DNA from: Iris pallida
Lineage: Eukaryota > Streptophyta > Magnoliopsida > Asparagales > Iridaceae
Direction of reading: 5' to 3'
DNA length: 64,000 nt
Assembly: GCA_029216955.1 (NCBI GenBank)
Contig: JANAVB010003400.1
Location: 17,179,951 to 17,243,950, forward strand
The notes beneath the pieces were generated by a model. That model worked only from the letters and a program-made list of their open reading frames with translations, did not search any database and had not been told where the DNA came from. Below, one piece after another: positions 45,959 to 57,725 of the stretch. Positions within the stretch are counted from its first letter, which is position 1; every line of letters begins with the position of its first letter. Position numbers and translations under genes: made by a program.

Positions 45959-45976
45959 TTTTAAGGATGGTAGATT
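45959..45976 (+). promoter_or_regulatory. Polypurine tract of element B
   Basis: TTTAAGGATGGTAGATT directly before TGTTACTACC at 45977, preceded by TTTCGAGACGAAATTT. Same layout as in elements A and LARD2. Confidence 0.75.
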
Positions 45977-46689
45977 TGTTACTACCACTTTTTAGCTTTG
46001 AGGGTATTTTGGTCATTTATGAATTATTTGATTTTATTTAAATTTTTATTATTTAATTAATTGCTAATTGTCATGTTAGCCCTTAACCTAGTTTTGACCT
46101 AATCTAAGGATTAGTCATTAACATAGAGGCTAAGTTAGAAGATGTTAACTTTATGGCTAAGTTAGAAATATCTACATATTTAGTTAAGTTAGATATTTTA
46201 GCTTGAGGGTTGAAAATACACATAGGTCTTTACTAAGGGACTTAGAAACTTACCAAGAGGGAAGCCCATAGCTACCTAATGAATCAAAACCCTAACCCTA
46301 TCTCTACATGGCCGGCCAAGAGAGGCACACCCCCCCATATAATATCTCTTCATTAATGCTTGCCTCCTTTCATTTCACATTAAGCCTAGTTTAGTGTTCT
46401 TCCCCAAATCTTCACCATTCATCCAAATTATTCCCAAATTGAGCCTAATTCCTTGCATTGGGATCCCTTGCTGTTGAAGAAGGACTTAGAGGCTAGCTAG
46501 CTAAGGTTTGGAGCTCACTTGGCCATAGCACTTAGAGGAGGACACCTTCCTTTAGAGTTATTCTTGAGATTTGCTCCCAATAGGTAAATGCCCTAAATCC
46601 TATTAAATTTCTATTTTCTTTCCATAGATACATCCATCTAGGTGTCCCCTAGCTGTAAGTGTAGTTTGGTAGGAAATAGAATTGGTTTG

Positions 46690-47345
46690 GTGTCCGTATC
46701 GGACACGTATCAGTGACTATACCTATGTGTTTGACGAAATGCCTCAAAGTAGTTTTTATTCATATTTTTGAAATGTATTTGTACAGATTTGTAGGTGTAT
46801 ATGTGACATTTGATTTCGTGTCTGACTGAGGTGAATTTTGTGTATGTCGTATCCACAGAGAGCAGGACACGCTTCAAGAGAGTGTGCACGAGTGCCCTGC
46901 TGTTCGGGGTGTATATCTGCGTGTCCGTGTCACTTGGACACACGACACTTGGCATGCGGCTAGGGGCAGTGACTGACACGTCAGCCCCCAAGTGGCATGA
47001 TGAGTCATGTCGTGTTGTGTCGGCCTCGTATTTTGGATCGCATCGATTTTGCGTACACAGCGAGTAGGTGTGTCTGGGCTCTGATACGCATGTCATGCAG
47101 AGTGTAGACACGTCGTAGACAGGTCGTGTTGTGTCGAGGGTGTAGCCCTATATGTGGGCAACACGTGGACACAACCACGTGGCTCCACGTAAGCCGTGCC
47201 GTATCCACGAGCTCGTGGACTCGCCGCACGAGCCTGTGTTGTGCAGGCGTGTCTGTGTGTGTTCTCGTATGATTGGACATTTCGTGTCCTATTGTATGGA
47301 CACGATAGACACTGTGAGCACATACATATATACACGACACTTTTC
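46690..47345 (+). repeat. GACAC/GTGTC-rich segment of the B LTR
   Basis: Dense, irregular occurrence of GGACACG, CGTGTCC, GACACGTC and GTGTCG in both orientations, and higher GC content than the rest of the LTR. Open frames on both strands here are low-information. A similar segment occurs in element A LTRs (35795-35985 and 44095-44280). Confidence 0.6.
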
Positions 47346-47719
47346 TAACCATTAATTTGATGTTTAATTGAAATTCGAATGATAATTTAGGGTTTATGTA
47401 TGTTCCCTGATACGTGTGTATATTTCTGAGTTTTCAGAGTATTAAAATAGATTAAATTGCTAATTTATGATTAAATTGTTATATTAACATGTATACATCT
47501 CTGGGTTGCTGTCTACATAGCTGGGTTTCATATTGATTCATGGGTTGTAATTTTGGGTTTTCGAATAAGAGTGATACTCGAAACATGTTTAACTGAGTTT
47601 AGGTAATTTCATACATGTTATGCTTTGATGAAATGTTAATACATTAGATAGGTATAAAGTACTTTACAGTAGGTTGATAAAATTGAGAATTCAATGCACT
47701 AATTAGCCTATTCACTACA

Positions 47720-47940
47720 ATATACAAACTGAAACTATATTAAACCCCCTTCATGTACACAAACGGAACCTATATTAGCCCCCTTGCTGTACACAAACTG
47801 AACCTATATTAAACCCCCTTGCTGTACATAAACTGAACCTATATTAGCCCCCTTACTGTACACAAACTGAACCTATATTATCCCCTTGATGTACACAAAC
47901 TGAACCTATATTAGCCCCTTGTTGTACACATAAACCTGAG
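47720..47940 (+). repeat. 34-bp minisatellite (TGTACACAAACTGAACC + TATATTAGCCCCCTTGC)
   Basis: About six tandem units of roughly 34 bp with few substitutions; TTAGCCCCC alternates with TTAAACCCCC. It lies within the B LTR. I see no equivalent array in the LARD2 LTRs. Confidence 0.9.
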
Positions 47941-48029
47941 AACGTTTAAATCGAATTTCCATGTTAACAGTAGCCCTCTACTTGTTGTCCTAAAAACTGA
48001 GCATGTACACTCATTCACATGAGCACACA

Positions 48030-48195
48030 CATTGACACACACACACATTTGTAAATTAGAGACTTCACTCTCTACCTTGACACCCTTGCCATGTTAACAC
48101 ACACACCTACAACTGCCATGTGACATTCAACTTACCATGCTCTCTCACACACACACACACACACTTCACATCTCTATACTCACACACACATTTCT
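48030..48195. repeat. CA-rich microsatellite stretch
   Basis: Several (CA)n runs (for example 48142-48165) separated by CTCTC and ATGTTAACA words, in the B LTR. Confidence 0.85.
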
Positions 48196-49070
48196 CTCTA
48201 TGTATGTATATATAATTGCAAGTATATATGTATTGTATATATAGGTTTTGTACTAGCCTATGATTATATAGTTTGGTGTGTACATATATATGGTAGTTTA
48301 GAGATTGGGTTGAGTGTAATATATAGAATATATGTGCTAGTGGTATGTATATGTGACTTTGGTAAACTTGGTATGCATAGGCTTTGGTTTTGGCTAGGCC
48401 TAGTTGACTAAACCTGGACTAGATAACCTAGAGTTGACCAAGTGTTGACCTTAGCCTAGAAAGACCTAGAAATATCTAACCTAGACTAGTTTGACCATGG
48501 TTGACCAAACCCTAACTAGATTGACCTAGTTTGACTAGTATAGTTGACTATAGTTGACCAAGAGTTGACTTTAGTCTAAAATGACCTAGAAATCATACAG
48601 AATGCATTGTAAAGTTCAATATTACCATTCTGGATATGTTGTGACATGTGTTGCTCTAAATAGGACTCATCTACTCTGTCTAGACATCTACACTTATCAG
48701 ATACTCATGATATCAGGTGAGTATATTCTCTGACCGTTTCATACTTGCTAGAACTTATATTCTTGCTCTAGATTACTTTACTTGATATTGTCACGTTGGT
48801 AACACGGATTGGTACTATATGGATCTTTTCATGAGATGTTATCCCCCTCGGGAGCATCGGATACTTCATGTCATTTGTGTTTCACTTACATCATGTATCT
48901 CTATACTTTTACTATTCATGTATACTTTTGTGATTCATGTACTCTCATGTTCACAGAGCCTTCATGAATTAATTTCACGTGCTCTCATTTATGAGGCAGT
49001 GAAATCATGAATCTTAACATAACTTGTCTCGATTCTTGTGTATTGATTGGGAATAGGGGAGTAGAAATAG

Positions 49071-49549
49071 TGTCACGATCTGCTACCCGAATTGTTGGGC
49101 CAGCCCGAGTCATGTCCAGCCTACGCTTGAGATAAAGCGTAGTAAGCTGTTCTAAAGATAATAAGATAAGACTAAAATGTGCTAACAGTTCTATATGTAA
49201 TAAAGAGTCAGAAAAGTTCCAAACACAAAAGTCATCTCGTATATAAGTAAGTTCCAAGTATAAATCCATAATGTAAAGCTGGATACAGGTCCAGTCACAA
49301 AATACATAGTCTAACAATATGACTACTCTCGGAACCCCGAGTAACTACGCAAACTAGACGAGTTTTCCCGCAGGTACATCCTCGTAAGATAAAGCGTGGT
49401 CCTCGGCAGCAACTCCATAATTGGAATCACAAAGCAACTCCTCCTCAGTAAGTATACCTACAACGTTATCCTGTCAGGACGGAAGCAAGTACTGATTCTA
49501 GCAAACTAAATATACGAAACATGAAATGAACATGAATGTAATAAACTGG
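49071..49549 (-). repeat. Element A right LTR, 3' end segment (inverted)
   Basis: 479 bp that is the reverse complement of left LTR 37914-38392. It starts TGTCACGATCTGC and ends in AATAAACTGG. The 5 bp outside its terminus (49066-49070, AATAG) is the reverse complement of the CTATT duplication beside the left LTR, so this is the true right end of element A, turned round together with its flank. Confidence 0.88.
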
Positions 49550-50401
49550 GATACATATGTTTGCCGATTTTTAATAAATATCTATGAGGGTTTATAAATT
49601 CCAGAAAAATTAGTATAAATTTCTATAATTAACAAGGATCATTTTGGTACTTTACTTTTTGTAAAATTGAGCTTTTTGTCTATCTCAAAAATTGTTGGAA
49701 CACAGTGTACAGTTTGATTTATTTATTGAATAGTTACGACTTACAATGATTTGTGTTGTTTTGAGTTATTATAGTATTGGACCTCACCCCGCACTAGTGT
49801 AAAGACCCTAGAAAGTTAGTTTGGATATTGTGTCACCCCACATTGGTCTCCTATGCTAAAGTCATCATTTGGCTAGGTGTCCAGTCAGAAAGTCGTATCA
49901 CACAACTAGTGTCTTAGTGTTTAACTTAGTATAAAAACTAAGTTTATGTGTTACTTCTACAGTGACGAGTCACCAGACATCTATAGCATTTCTATCACTG
50001 CTTTGCTTTGCTAAAGGCAAGTACCTCTGCAAACTTTACATACTGTTACAACATTGAACTGTGATCTAACCATGATTAAATACTGATCCTTGGGGTAGAA
50101 AGTTAAAATCTTCACATATTGTATTATTTTCAGTCCCTACCATGCTTAGGACAGTCTTTATATATCTCTCACATGTTTAGAATCTGGGATATGGGAAAAC
50201 TGTTAGTAGAGTACGTGATCATGTCCCCTTCTCCGTATTTATTTACCGAGCAAAGTTTTATTTTATATGATTACTGCGCCGTAGGCCTTTATCTCAAAGC
50301 TGATTTGTGCGTATGTACATCTATCGTCGTATCACTTGTACGAAAGTACATTTCATTATGTGCCCCTACACATTGTACACCTATTGACGATCATGTACCT
50401 G
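49548..50401 (+). repeat. Element A right LTR, middle segment
   Basis: Forward match to left LTR about 36979-37832 (GGATACATATGTTTGC to CATGTACCTG). It resumes within two bases of where 45387 stopped. The next 81 bp of the LTR (37833-37913) are missing. At 50402 it joins minus-strand gag of a B-type element without visible duplication. Confidence 0.9.
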
Positions 50402-51049
50402 CTAGTCAAGAACTCACCTCTACTAGGTTTGGTAGCTGGAACTCTCTCATGGCGATAGGCCTTGACTAGGGACAAGTGTAGTAGGACAGTCTCGTATCTT
50501 GTGTGCAGTTGACCCACAAAATAGGCACAATCCTAATCTCTTCCTACAGTCCTTTCATACGTGCCCAGGCTTCTTACAGAAGGCACAGGTAGGCACTCGC
50601 TCAACTAGCCTCTGCTGGACAGGAATCTGAACTGGATAGGCTGGTCCAGGCTGGAAGCCGGGGTACTCCTGAGGCTCTAGGTATATACTTCTCCTCGCCC
50701 TCTTGGGGCTAGGCTCTCCTCTTAAATGCATAAAGTCCCACAATAGTTGGATACTGAGACTCTGCTCTCTCATAAGCTCAGCCTGAAGTCTCTGTACCTC
50801 CCACACATCCTGAAGAAGTCTGTAAATCTGAGCCCCATCAGGAATAGCATGGGGTACCACTCCAGAAGGCAAAGGGAGTCTCTCAGTCTCCGGCTGAACT
50901 GCAGCCCTCTCATGAAGGACAGGAGATGGAGGGAAACTCTCCGGTGAGGCTGCTAACACCTCCTGAGCCATGGAAGAGGGAAGTACAATCTCGGTCTCAT
51001 CCGGAACTGCAGCTGTGCACTGGGGACAGACTCTGGTCATGGGTGCCAT
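50402..51049 (-). pseudogene. B-type gag with zinc knuckles but no capsid core
   Basis: Starts MAPMTRVCPQCTAAVPDE, then an acidic proline-rich region and a helical segment (WEVQRLQAELMREQSLSIQ). After LRGEPSPKRARRS it passes directly to the knuckles: CAFCKKPGHV, then a stop, KDC, and CLFCGSTAHKIRDC (both C-x2-C-x4-H-x4-C). The roughly 200-residue capsid domain expected between N-terminal region and knuckles is absent while the frame stays open to about 50555, so a deletion seems to have removed it in frame. It is followed by the junction with the element A LTR. Confidence 0.75.
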
Positions 51050-53325
51050 ACTAGAAAAGATAAGGAATACAATAAATCATTGGCTGTAAGGCAGTCTATC
51101 ATCTTATATGAAAACTGGTAATTATCAAAAAACAACTAGGAATTAACTATAAAGCTTTACTATTCTAAGGATGAACAAAATCGAAAGTTTAAAGCACGAC
51201 TGTCAATAGCATTGAAATCCAATCACGATATATATAATAGAAAATTTTGTCTCGACACGATCTAAGTTGATCAATCTCTGGGTAAATCAAGATTTGGGCA
51301 AGATGGGAAATAAGGTCATTGAAGTCTGAGCACGAGCATCCAAGGATGGAGATCCAGGTCACAATTAAATTTAATTCAATTGAGTACGACCCAGGATATT
51401 AATATGACCAGAAAAGGTGACCAAAGTTGATTGGTCGTGATCAAAGGAGTTAGGATTCAATGATATTGAAAACTTTTAAAGGATAATTCAAAGATATGGA
51501 ATAAGTCAATTTCCACCTTTTGATAGGAAAAACAAAAGACAAGGTTTCATAAGGAAGTCAAGTTAATCTACTCTCTCTGATACCATCAAGCTTATCTAAT
51601 CATCATTTGCCAATCATATCTTTATCCCATAAGTCCAAATATGAAAATCAACCTTTATATGACTACCACCAAGAATTTGTACCATTTTGTTATGAAGATT
51701 TAACCTTGTCATGATCATCATAGGCTCAATTCCTAAATTCCAAAACATTACTCATGAAGCATACCCTTTTATTTATTAGCACTCAATACTAACCACTTAA
51801 TCATCTTTTAAATCCAAATTCTTTTACCTTGTCTTAAATTAGATCCGAAACCTCTAAATCAAGTTTTATGAAATCCTTGAACTTGTTCAAATTACTCTCC
51901 TCGTGTTATTCATTCTAAAACCACTAGGCCTTACAAAAACTTATTTTCCATTAAAATCAACCTTTATATCTCCTTCAACGTACACCCTCAAATATTATTC
52001 TCCTTAAATTTAAAATTTCACAAAATCTCTAGATTTTTATAACTCAAAAATCCTTGTGTTCTTTCTGTTCTTAGCCATTTTCTTGCAATATCTTATTCAA
52101 TTTCGTATTGCCATCGAATACAGTTAAAATCTCTTTTCAATTACTAAATCCCTAACTTTAACATCATAGCCTTAAAGTAAAATGTCTCAAGAATCAATAA
52201 CCAAAATTTATCCAAGTCCTCAAAACTATGTTGACCTCGAATATCCTCGTCAGTTAGGAAATACATCTATGAATTATTTATATCCAAAATATTTCTCTAA
52301 GTGTGATTGTTCCTAAATTGATAATATAAATCTCTTGATTTCATTCTCACTTTTTACCACACCTCTATCTCAAAATTCTATATCAAAGACCAATATTTAG
52401 ATTCATACCAAGATTACCATATGTTAATAAATTACATCCTTTCCGAGCTAGATGATTTACGTTACTTCCTCGACCTTTCCATGGTAAAAAGGTATGGAGA
52501 TTCAATGGTTTCAAAATATAGATGACAGAATTAGATACGAGATAGGTGATTGATGTAATTGGGACAGAGTTAACTAAGATAAGGAAAAATAGTAATACAA
52601 GAAATAATGGCAAGAAAGAAATAATGATAAAATCTGTTCTTGCTCATCTGTTCAAAAGGAATGAACCAATTTTATGATATAATCTGATAACCATACACGT
52701 CTTCCTAAAATCATGTTGCTAGAATTTTTTCGCGCCAGTAAGCATAGCTGCAATAAACAATATAGTCCGTAACTAAGGTATACACCCTATAATCATGTTA
52801 TTTAGAATTCTTACCACTCCAACCGGTATGGCTGCAAAACAATCTAGATTCCATAACTAAGATAGTATATCTAAAATCAGGCTCTACGTCCTTGTCATGC
52901 TAGCTAATATGACTGCGATAAATTCTAACTCCACAAATAAAGTAGACATTTACCTTTCTCACTGTCCTTATCAAGTATGTTATCAAGTTATACCGTAAAT
53001 TCCAAAAATAAGATAAAGAAAATTATATATATTTAAATACAAACTCAAAGTTAACAACTAATCATCAAGATTCAAAATTCAACAATGAATCCAACAAAAT
53101 CAAATTCAATAACAAGGAGTAATGGGTGAATCAAATCAAGGGAAAAGATTTCAAATCGAAATTTAAATAAGATTCTCAAGGGTCGTCCCAAGAATCTCTC
53201 AAGGAATCCTAACAGTGATTGAGTATCATCTCATTCTAATACTTTACTTCCTATACTCTATAGCATGCTCGTAGTAGTACAACTAAGTCGCTGTACTACC
53301 ACGACATCATACTATGCGAATCTGG
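51050..53325 (-). other. Non-coding leader of the B-type element
   Basis: About 2.3 kb between the post-LTR motif and gag on the minus strand. Its first ~700 bp match the LARD2 interior, including tandem units at about 52680-52960 with GTTATGGAATCTAGA and ATATTAGCTAGCATGACAAG words. The remainder is AT-rich without supported ORFs. A TGGTATCAGAG word occurs at 51575-51585 (minus) but not next to an LTR end. Confidence 0.7.
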
Positions 53326-53344
53326 ACCTGCATGGGCCACCACT
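53326..53344 (-). promoter_or_regulatory. Conserved post-LTR motif (B-type element)
   Basis: The minus strand reads AGTGGTGGCCCATGCAGGT, seven bases inside the LTR end at 53352. Identical or near-identical to the motif in elements A, C and LARD2. Confidence 0.6.
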
Positions 53345-53351
53345 AAAAACG

Positions 53352-55185
53352 TGTCACGACTCGCACCCAGTGTAAGGGCACGAGAAGTGGGTACGTCCAG
53401 CCTATACCGCAGTGTCGACGGTAGAACGCTGTTCTAGGTCACAATCACAACTATCACAAAATGATATACTCTCCAAACGGAGGATAATCACAAGATACAA
53501 TCTCAATCACAAAACTAGAGGTAGATAATCAGCACGATAATATAGATATGAAATCCACAAGAGAAATACAACAAAATGAAAAGTCTCGATGTTATCAACA
53601 CGATAAATAATATCTCAATACAATCTCAAATATCTTATAAGGCTAGATAAGGAGGAAAGTCTAGACTAAGCTAATGGCAAATCCTCAGCGACTACTGGAT
53701 CCTGCTGAGGGTCCAGGTCACATGTGTCAACTAGGCCTGCTCCATAGTAAGTATCGCAACAATCCTCATCATCTGTAATATTATCAACGGTCCAGTCAGG
53801 ACATGAACGAATACATATCTCTCACACAGATCATAACATGAAATGAAATATGAAACAAGTTATAGAATAATTTACATGAACTGCTATAAAGAAATGAGAC
53901 TGTAAAAGAGAACATGATATATGAAAATAGATATACATGATATAGATAAGAAAACTGAACTAACTACGTGGTTTAGAGCACATGTTTGGTTATGTAAACA
54001 GGCTTAGGTCATACATAACTTAAATCTAGTTTAGAGTTGTATATAAAAATAATGTAGATCACATAACCAAATAAATACTCTCCTTGCCCCAATCAGTACA
54101 CAAGGATTTGTCCAGGTTATGTTATTGCACATGAAAGTAGTATGTCACATGGATAGCTAGTCCACATGAACAATGGATTATACATAAAGGCTCACATGAT
54201 CATGAGTGTACATGAATGTCACATGAGTATACATGAATAAATACGAATACAATGAATAGACAATGCATATGATAAAGTACATGAGCACAATATACCCGAT
54301 GCATCCGAGGGGATAACATCGCATGAAGAGATCCATATAGTACTAATCCGTGATAACATCGTGACAGCAACAAGTAAACTAGTATATAACAAGTAAATAT
54401 GTCCAAGCAAGAATAAAACGGTCAGAGAATGTACTTGCCTAGCAATCCAAGCTGCTGATGAGGAAGTGTAACTAAACTGGAGTGTTGTAATCCTATTTAA
54501 AGCAACCACAACTGACAACAAGGTCTAAAATGTCATAAGGAATGCCTACAATGCAATTCTACATGATTCTCTGTCCTTCTAGGTCAAAGTCAACCCTTGG
54601 CCAACTCTGGTTAAACCTAGTCAACTCAGGCCAAACCTGGTCAACAATAAGTCAACTAGTCCGTTTAGTAATTTTTTGGTCAAGCACAAGTTTTCAAGTC
54701 ATTCTAAGTTCGTTTGAGTCGATTTGGATCAAGTTTGACCCAAAGTTGACTTTTGTCAACTTGTCGGTCGACTCGGCCATTCTAGGCTCCTTGGGTCAAT
54801 CCTAATCTGACTCAATAATCCCTAGGTTACATTCACAAGCAAACAATTTCATATATATATATATATTTTATATATATATATATTCATTCATTCAAGGTAA
54901 TATATCTACATATATACACATATATATACCTACATACACACATATACTTAAGCTTGTGAAGAAGAGATTATGTGTGTGTGTGTTGATGAAGAGCTGCTAC
55001 TGGGGTACAAAATTGAGATAAATTGGTTATATATAAAACTATATGATATACCATATATATATATATATATATATACATATATACACAAGTCTATTTAAAA
55101 GGAAACTTCATATATATAAACATATCCTAATATATACACATATATGTATAGGGGAGAAAGAATGTTGGGTTTACGAAGGGGAAAT
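53352..55185 (-). repeat. B-type 5' LTR, 3' portion
   Basis: Starts (in reverse) TGTCACGACTCGCACCCAG and continues through GGGTACGTCCAGCCTATACC, GTCAACC-rich sequence (54580-54780) and short TA tracts (54855-54885, 55052-55082) to the element C insertion at 55186. The rest of this LTR should lie beyond 64000. Confidence 0.8.
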
Positions 55186-57557
55186 TGTGACGCCCAGAAC
55201 CAGAATACTGGAGAGCGGGGGCGTACATAGCCAGCTACGTATATTGAAATGGAATCCACCTCGCTATACGGTCACGGCTGTCTAGATATGAGGGTTTACT
55301 ACAAGCCAACGGTCTCTTAAGGTCAAGCCTATTGTCTCAATCTCAAGCAAGTATATAATTACAAGATGTTAGACCAACAAATATACAATAAAAGGCGTCC
55401 CAAATATTACATATTCAGCTGATCATGAAGCTAGTCATACAAAATGCGAGGACTAGCAAGAGTTAAGTCATACATGATCAACCCTAGGATTTGTTAATCA
55501 TGTTACAGCCCGTAGGCAGACAGTAAGTAAAGGTGCATCGAGCTAACAGGTGCTCGTTGGCTAAACGCCTCAAAAGAATAAATTTACAATGTAGTGGGTG
55601 AAACAAAATGAAAAACCCACTAGTAGCCCGGGTTCCTTCTAGTCGCCACCATCGGGCTGGAGGTTCGGTAGATCCTCGGATGCTGCTCCGAAATCTGGCC
55701 ACACAAAACCAGCTGGGTCAAACTCCGGAAAGAGCAAGTGCCACAAAGGAGGTCACGAAATGAGGACAAAAGCCAGCATATCAGAACATAACAAAATAGA
55801 AGAAAAGTACAAGTAATAAAAGTACAGCAGGACAATAAACGACTAGGGACATGAAACCATTCTGGGAACCGGATTACGACCCGTAAACCAAACAAGGACC
55901 GGGGTTGTAACCCTTCGCCTGAATAGCACTTGTCTCTATCCATTTATTGTTAAAGATAAGTAAAACAATCATGTACAGGAGTACCAAGTACAGGGACTTA
56001 GACGAGACTTAGACGGGGCTAGACACGATCCATTTACAAGCGGCAAAGCAAATACTACGGCTTACTACTTAACTAACTAGGGTTATCACAAGCCTAGTTA
56101 CTAGCAAGATACAAATGAGAATTTTCCAGTCCCAAGCCCTGCAGACTATCTAGTTATCCTTCCGTGGGTTGAGAGTATGGTTGGGTACATCGCCCAGGAG
56201 ACGATATACCCTTAGGTGACTTAGAGGTGCAACACATGACAGTGTGCTGGAAATGTGCTCTACTCGTCGGCAAGCTACAAGTCCATTAAAGTGCCCAGAT
56301 AACGAGATTGCTTGTGACTGGAGATTCTCCATGTTCTAGTTTGATCTAATCATTAGCCTAATCCATATTCAGTGTGAATCCCTGACCGTGGTAACCAGGG
56401 AGTCACGTCCTAGACATGATGCAAGACAAGACAATTGGATTGCACAAGCAGCAAGAATGAACACCCACGGAGTCAGAGTTGATTATACGAGTCAAGTTAC
56501 AAGTCAGGTTACAAGTTACAAGTCAGGAGAGCGCCGCCACGGGCCACTATCAAGTTATCCAGTAACAAGGTTAATCATGAATTACCGGTTAAAAGTCAAG
56601 GGTGCACCCCATCGGGTCACTATCAAGGAGATCAGAAAGTACTAAAATCATACTTCACAGAAATCACGAAAACCGTACTAGTCATAAGCAAAACACCGAA
56701 AACTGTGCCAGTTTGTGTTGGGGTAAGACAGTCGTGTGGTGTGAAACAAGATCTCAAAACTCTAATCCACAAAAGAGAAGCAAGTTCAAGAAATAAAACC
56801 AAACCATCATGGGCAAGTAGGTTGCGCAGGGGATCAGATTGCGAAGGGGGAATGGATTGCGCAAGTGAGTGGACTGCGCAGGGGATGAACTGCGCGGGGG
56901 ATGGACTGCGCAAGGGATAGACTGCGCAAGGGATGGACTGCGCTGGGTCGGGTTGCGTTGGGAGCGGATTGCGCTGACGGCAGGGTACGCTGTGTGCAGG
57001 TTACGCTGAGTCAAGCTGCGCAGGGTCGAGTTGCTCTACGGTTGGGTTGCGCAGGAGCCGAGCCGCACTGGGAGCGAGCGGCGCAACAGTCAAGTGCGCC
57101 AAGGGGAGGAAGGCGCTGGAGCTAAGAAGCGCCAGCGCAAGTCATCCCAGCGCAAGGCGCTGGCCGAGGGGTTGCGCAATCCGGCCATGCGCTAATGAGC
57201 GCAGGCCGAGGTCTTTTTCTCCATCAGGCCGAGAGGAAGACCCCAAGAACCCTAAACTTCAAATCTTCATAACTTGGCCAAAACAAAACCAAATTTGGAT
57301 TTCCAAAGTTCTAACTTATGTAAAATTGAATTCTCTTCCACATGGAAGCCTCAAAACAAGGAAAAATCTAAGTTTAATAGATCAAAACCAAGAAAAACCA
57401 AAAATGGTTAAAACTTAGATCTAGAAAAATGAAAACTCCAAATCACAAAATGCCAAGTTCTAATGTTGTTCACCATGGCGAATCTGAGAAAAAAAATACA
57501 GGTCCGAAATACATGTAAGCCTAATTAAAATACGTATTCCAAAATACGGGCATTACA
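55186..57557 (-). repeat. Element C 3' LTR (2372 bp)
   Basis: Bounded by TGTGACGCCC (reverse of the LTR end) and CGGGCATTACA (reverse of TGTAATGCCCG). Includes a GC-rich minisatellite (56812-57190). Its first 1.45 kb is repeated at 62544-64000. Confidence 0.92.
56812..57190. repeat. TGCGC-rich minisatellite (~17-bp GGGATGGACTGCGCAAG units)
   Basis: Regular 16-18-bp units GG(G/A)ATGGACTGCGC(A/G)(A/G)G from about 56812 to 56950, then more degenerate TTGCGC(A/T)GG words to about 57190. GC-rich against an AT-rich background. Open frames on both strands are by-products. Confidence 0.85.
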
Positions 57558-57576
57558 ACTCTACCCACCTTAAAAG
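57558..57576 (-). promoter_or_regulatory. Polypurine tract of element C
   Basis: The minus strand reads CTTTTAAGGTGGGTAGAGT directly before the 3' LTR start, preceded by TTCCGAGGACGGAATT. Same junction layout as in elements A and B. Confidence 0.8.
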
Positions 57577-57725
57577 AATTCCGTCCTCGGAATTTAAATC
57601 AAGATGCTTAGAGATGTAAGAGCCAGCTACACTAAGCACCAACAACTACACTAAGCAGTTCAATCATACAGTCATACATGCAAGCAAGGGATGGAAAGCA
57701 TAAGGCATAAGGAAGACATTATACC

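Larger units (their letters stand above)
45977..49065 (+). repeat. Element B 3' LTR, 5' three-quarters (in inverted block)
   Basis: Starts TGTTACTACCACTTTTTAGC, like LARD2 (TGTAACTACCAC). It contains telo-box words, a GACAC/GTGTC-rich segment (46690-47345), a 34-bp minisatellite (47720-47940), CA microsatellites (48030-48195) and sequence matching the solo LTR. It ends beside AATAG (49066-49070) and the displaced element A LTR end. The missing 3' quarter is 34337-35121 in the opposite orientation. Confidence 0.75.
50402..55185 (-). mobile_element. B-type LTR element, 5' half (LTR end, leader, gag)
   Basis: Read on the minus strand: LTR 3' portion (55185-53352, ending GCGAGTCGTGACA), post-LTR motif (53344-53326), a 2.3-kb non-coding leader homologous to the LARD2 interior, and gag (51049-50402). 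The left side is cut by the element A LTR junction. The LTR is interrupted at 55186 by element C, with candidate duplication GAAAT (55181-55185). The LTR end resembles 34337-35121 more closely than LARD2, so this may be the 5' half of element B itself. Confidence 0.75.

Noticed and set aside
46710..47355. Overlapping ORFs on both strands of the B LTR
   Set aside because: Low-information translations of GACAC/GTGTC-rich sequence in the LTR.
51575..51585. Initiator-Met PBS word TGGTATCAGAG on the minus strand
   Set aside because: Not next to any LTR end, matches only 11 bases, and lies in the middle of the B-type leader; it may be chance or a relic of a recombinant leader.
54542..54805. Plus-strand ORF rich in QLWLNLVNSGQTW-like residues
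   Set aside because: Produced by repeated GTCAACC words of the B-type LTR, which occur as noncoding repeats in several LTRs here.
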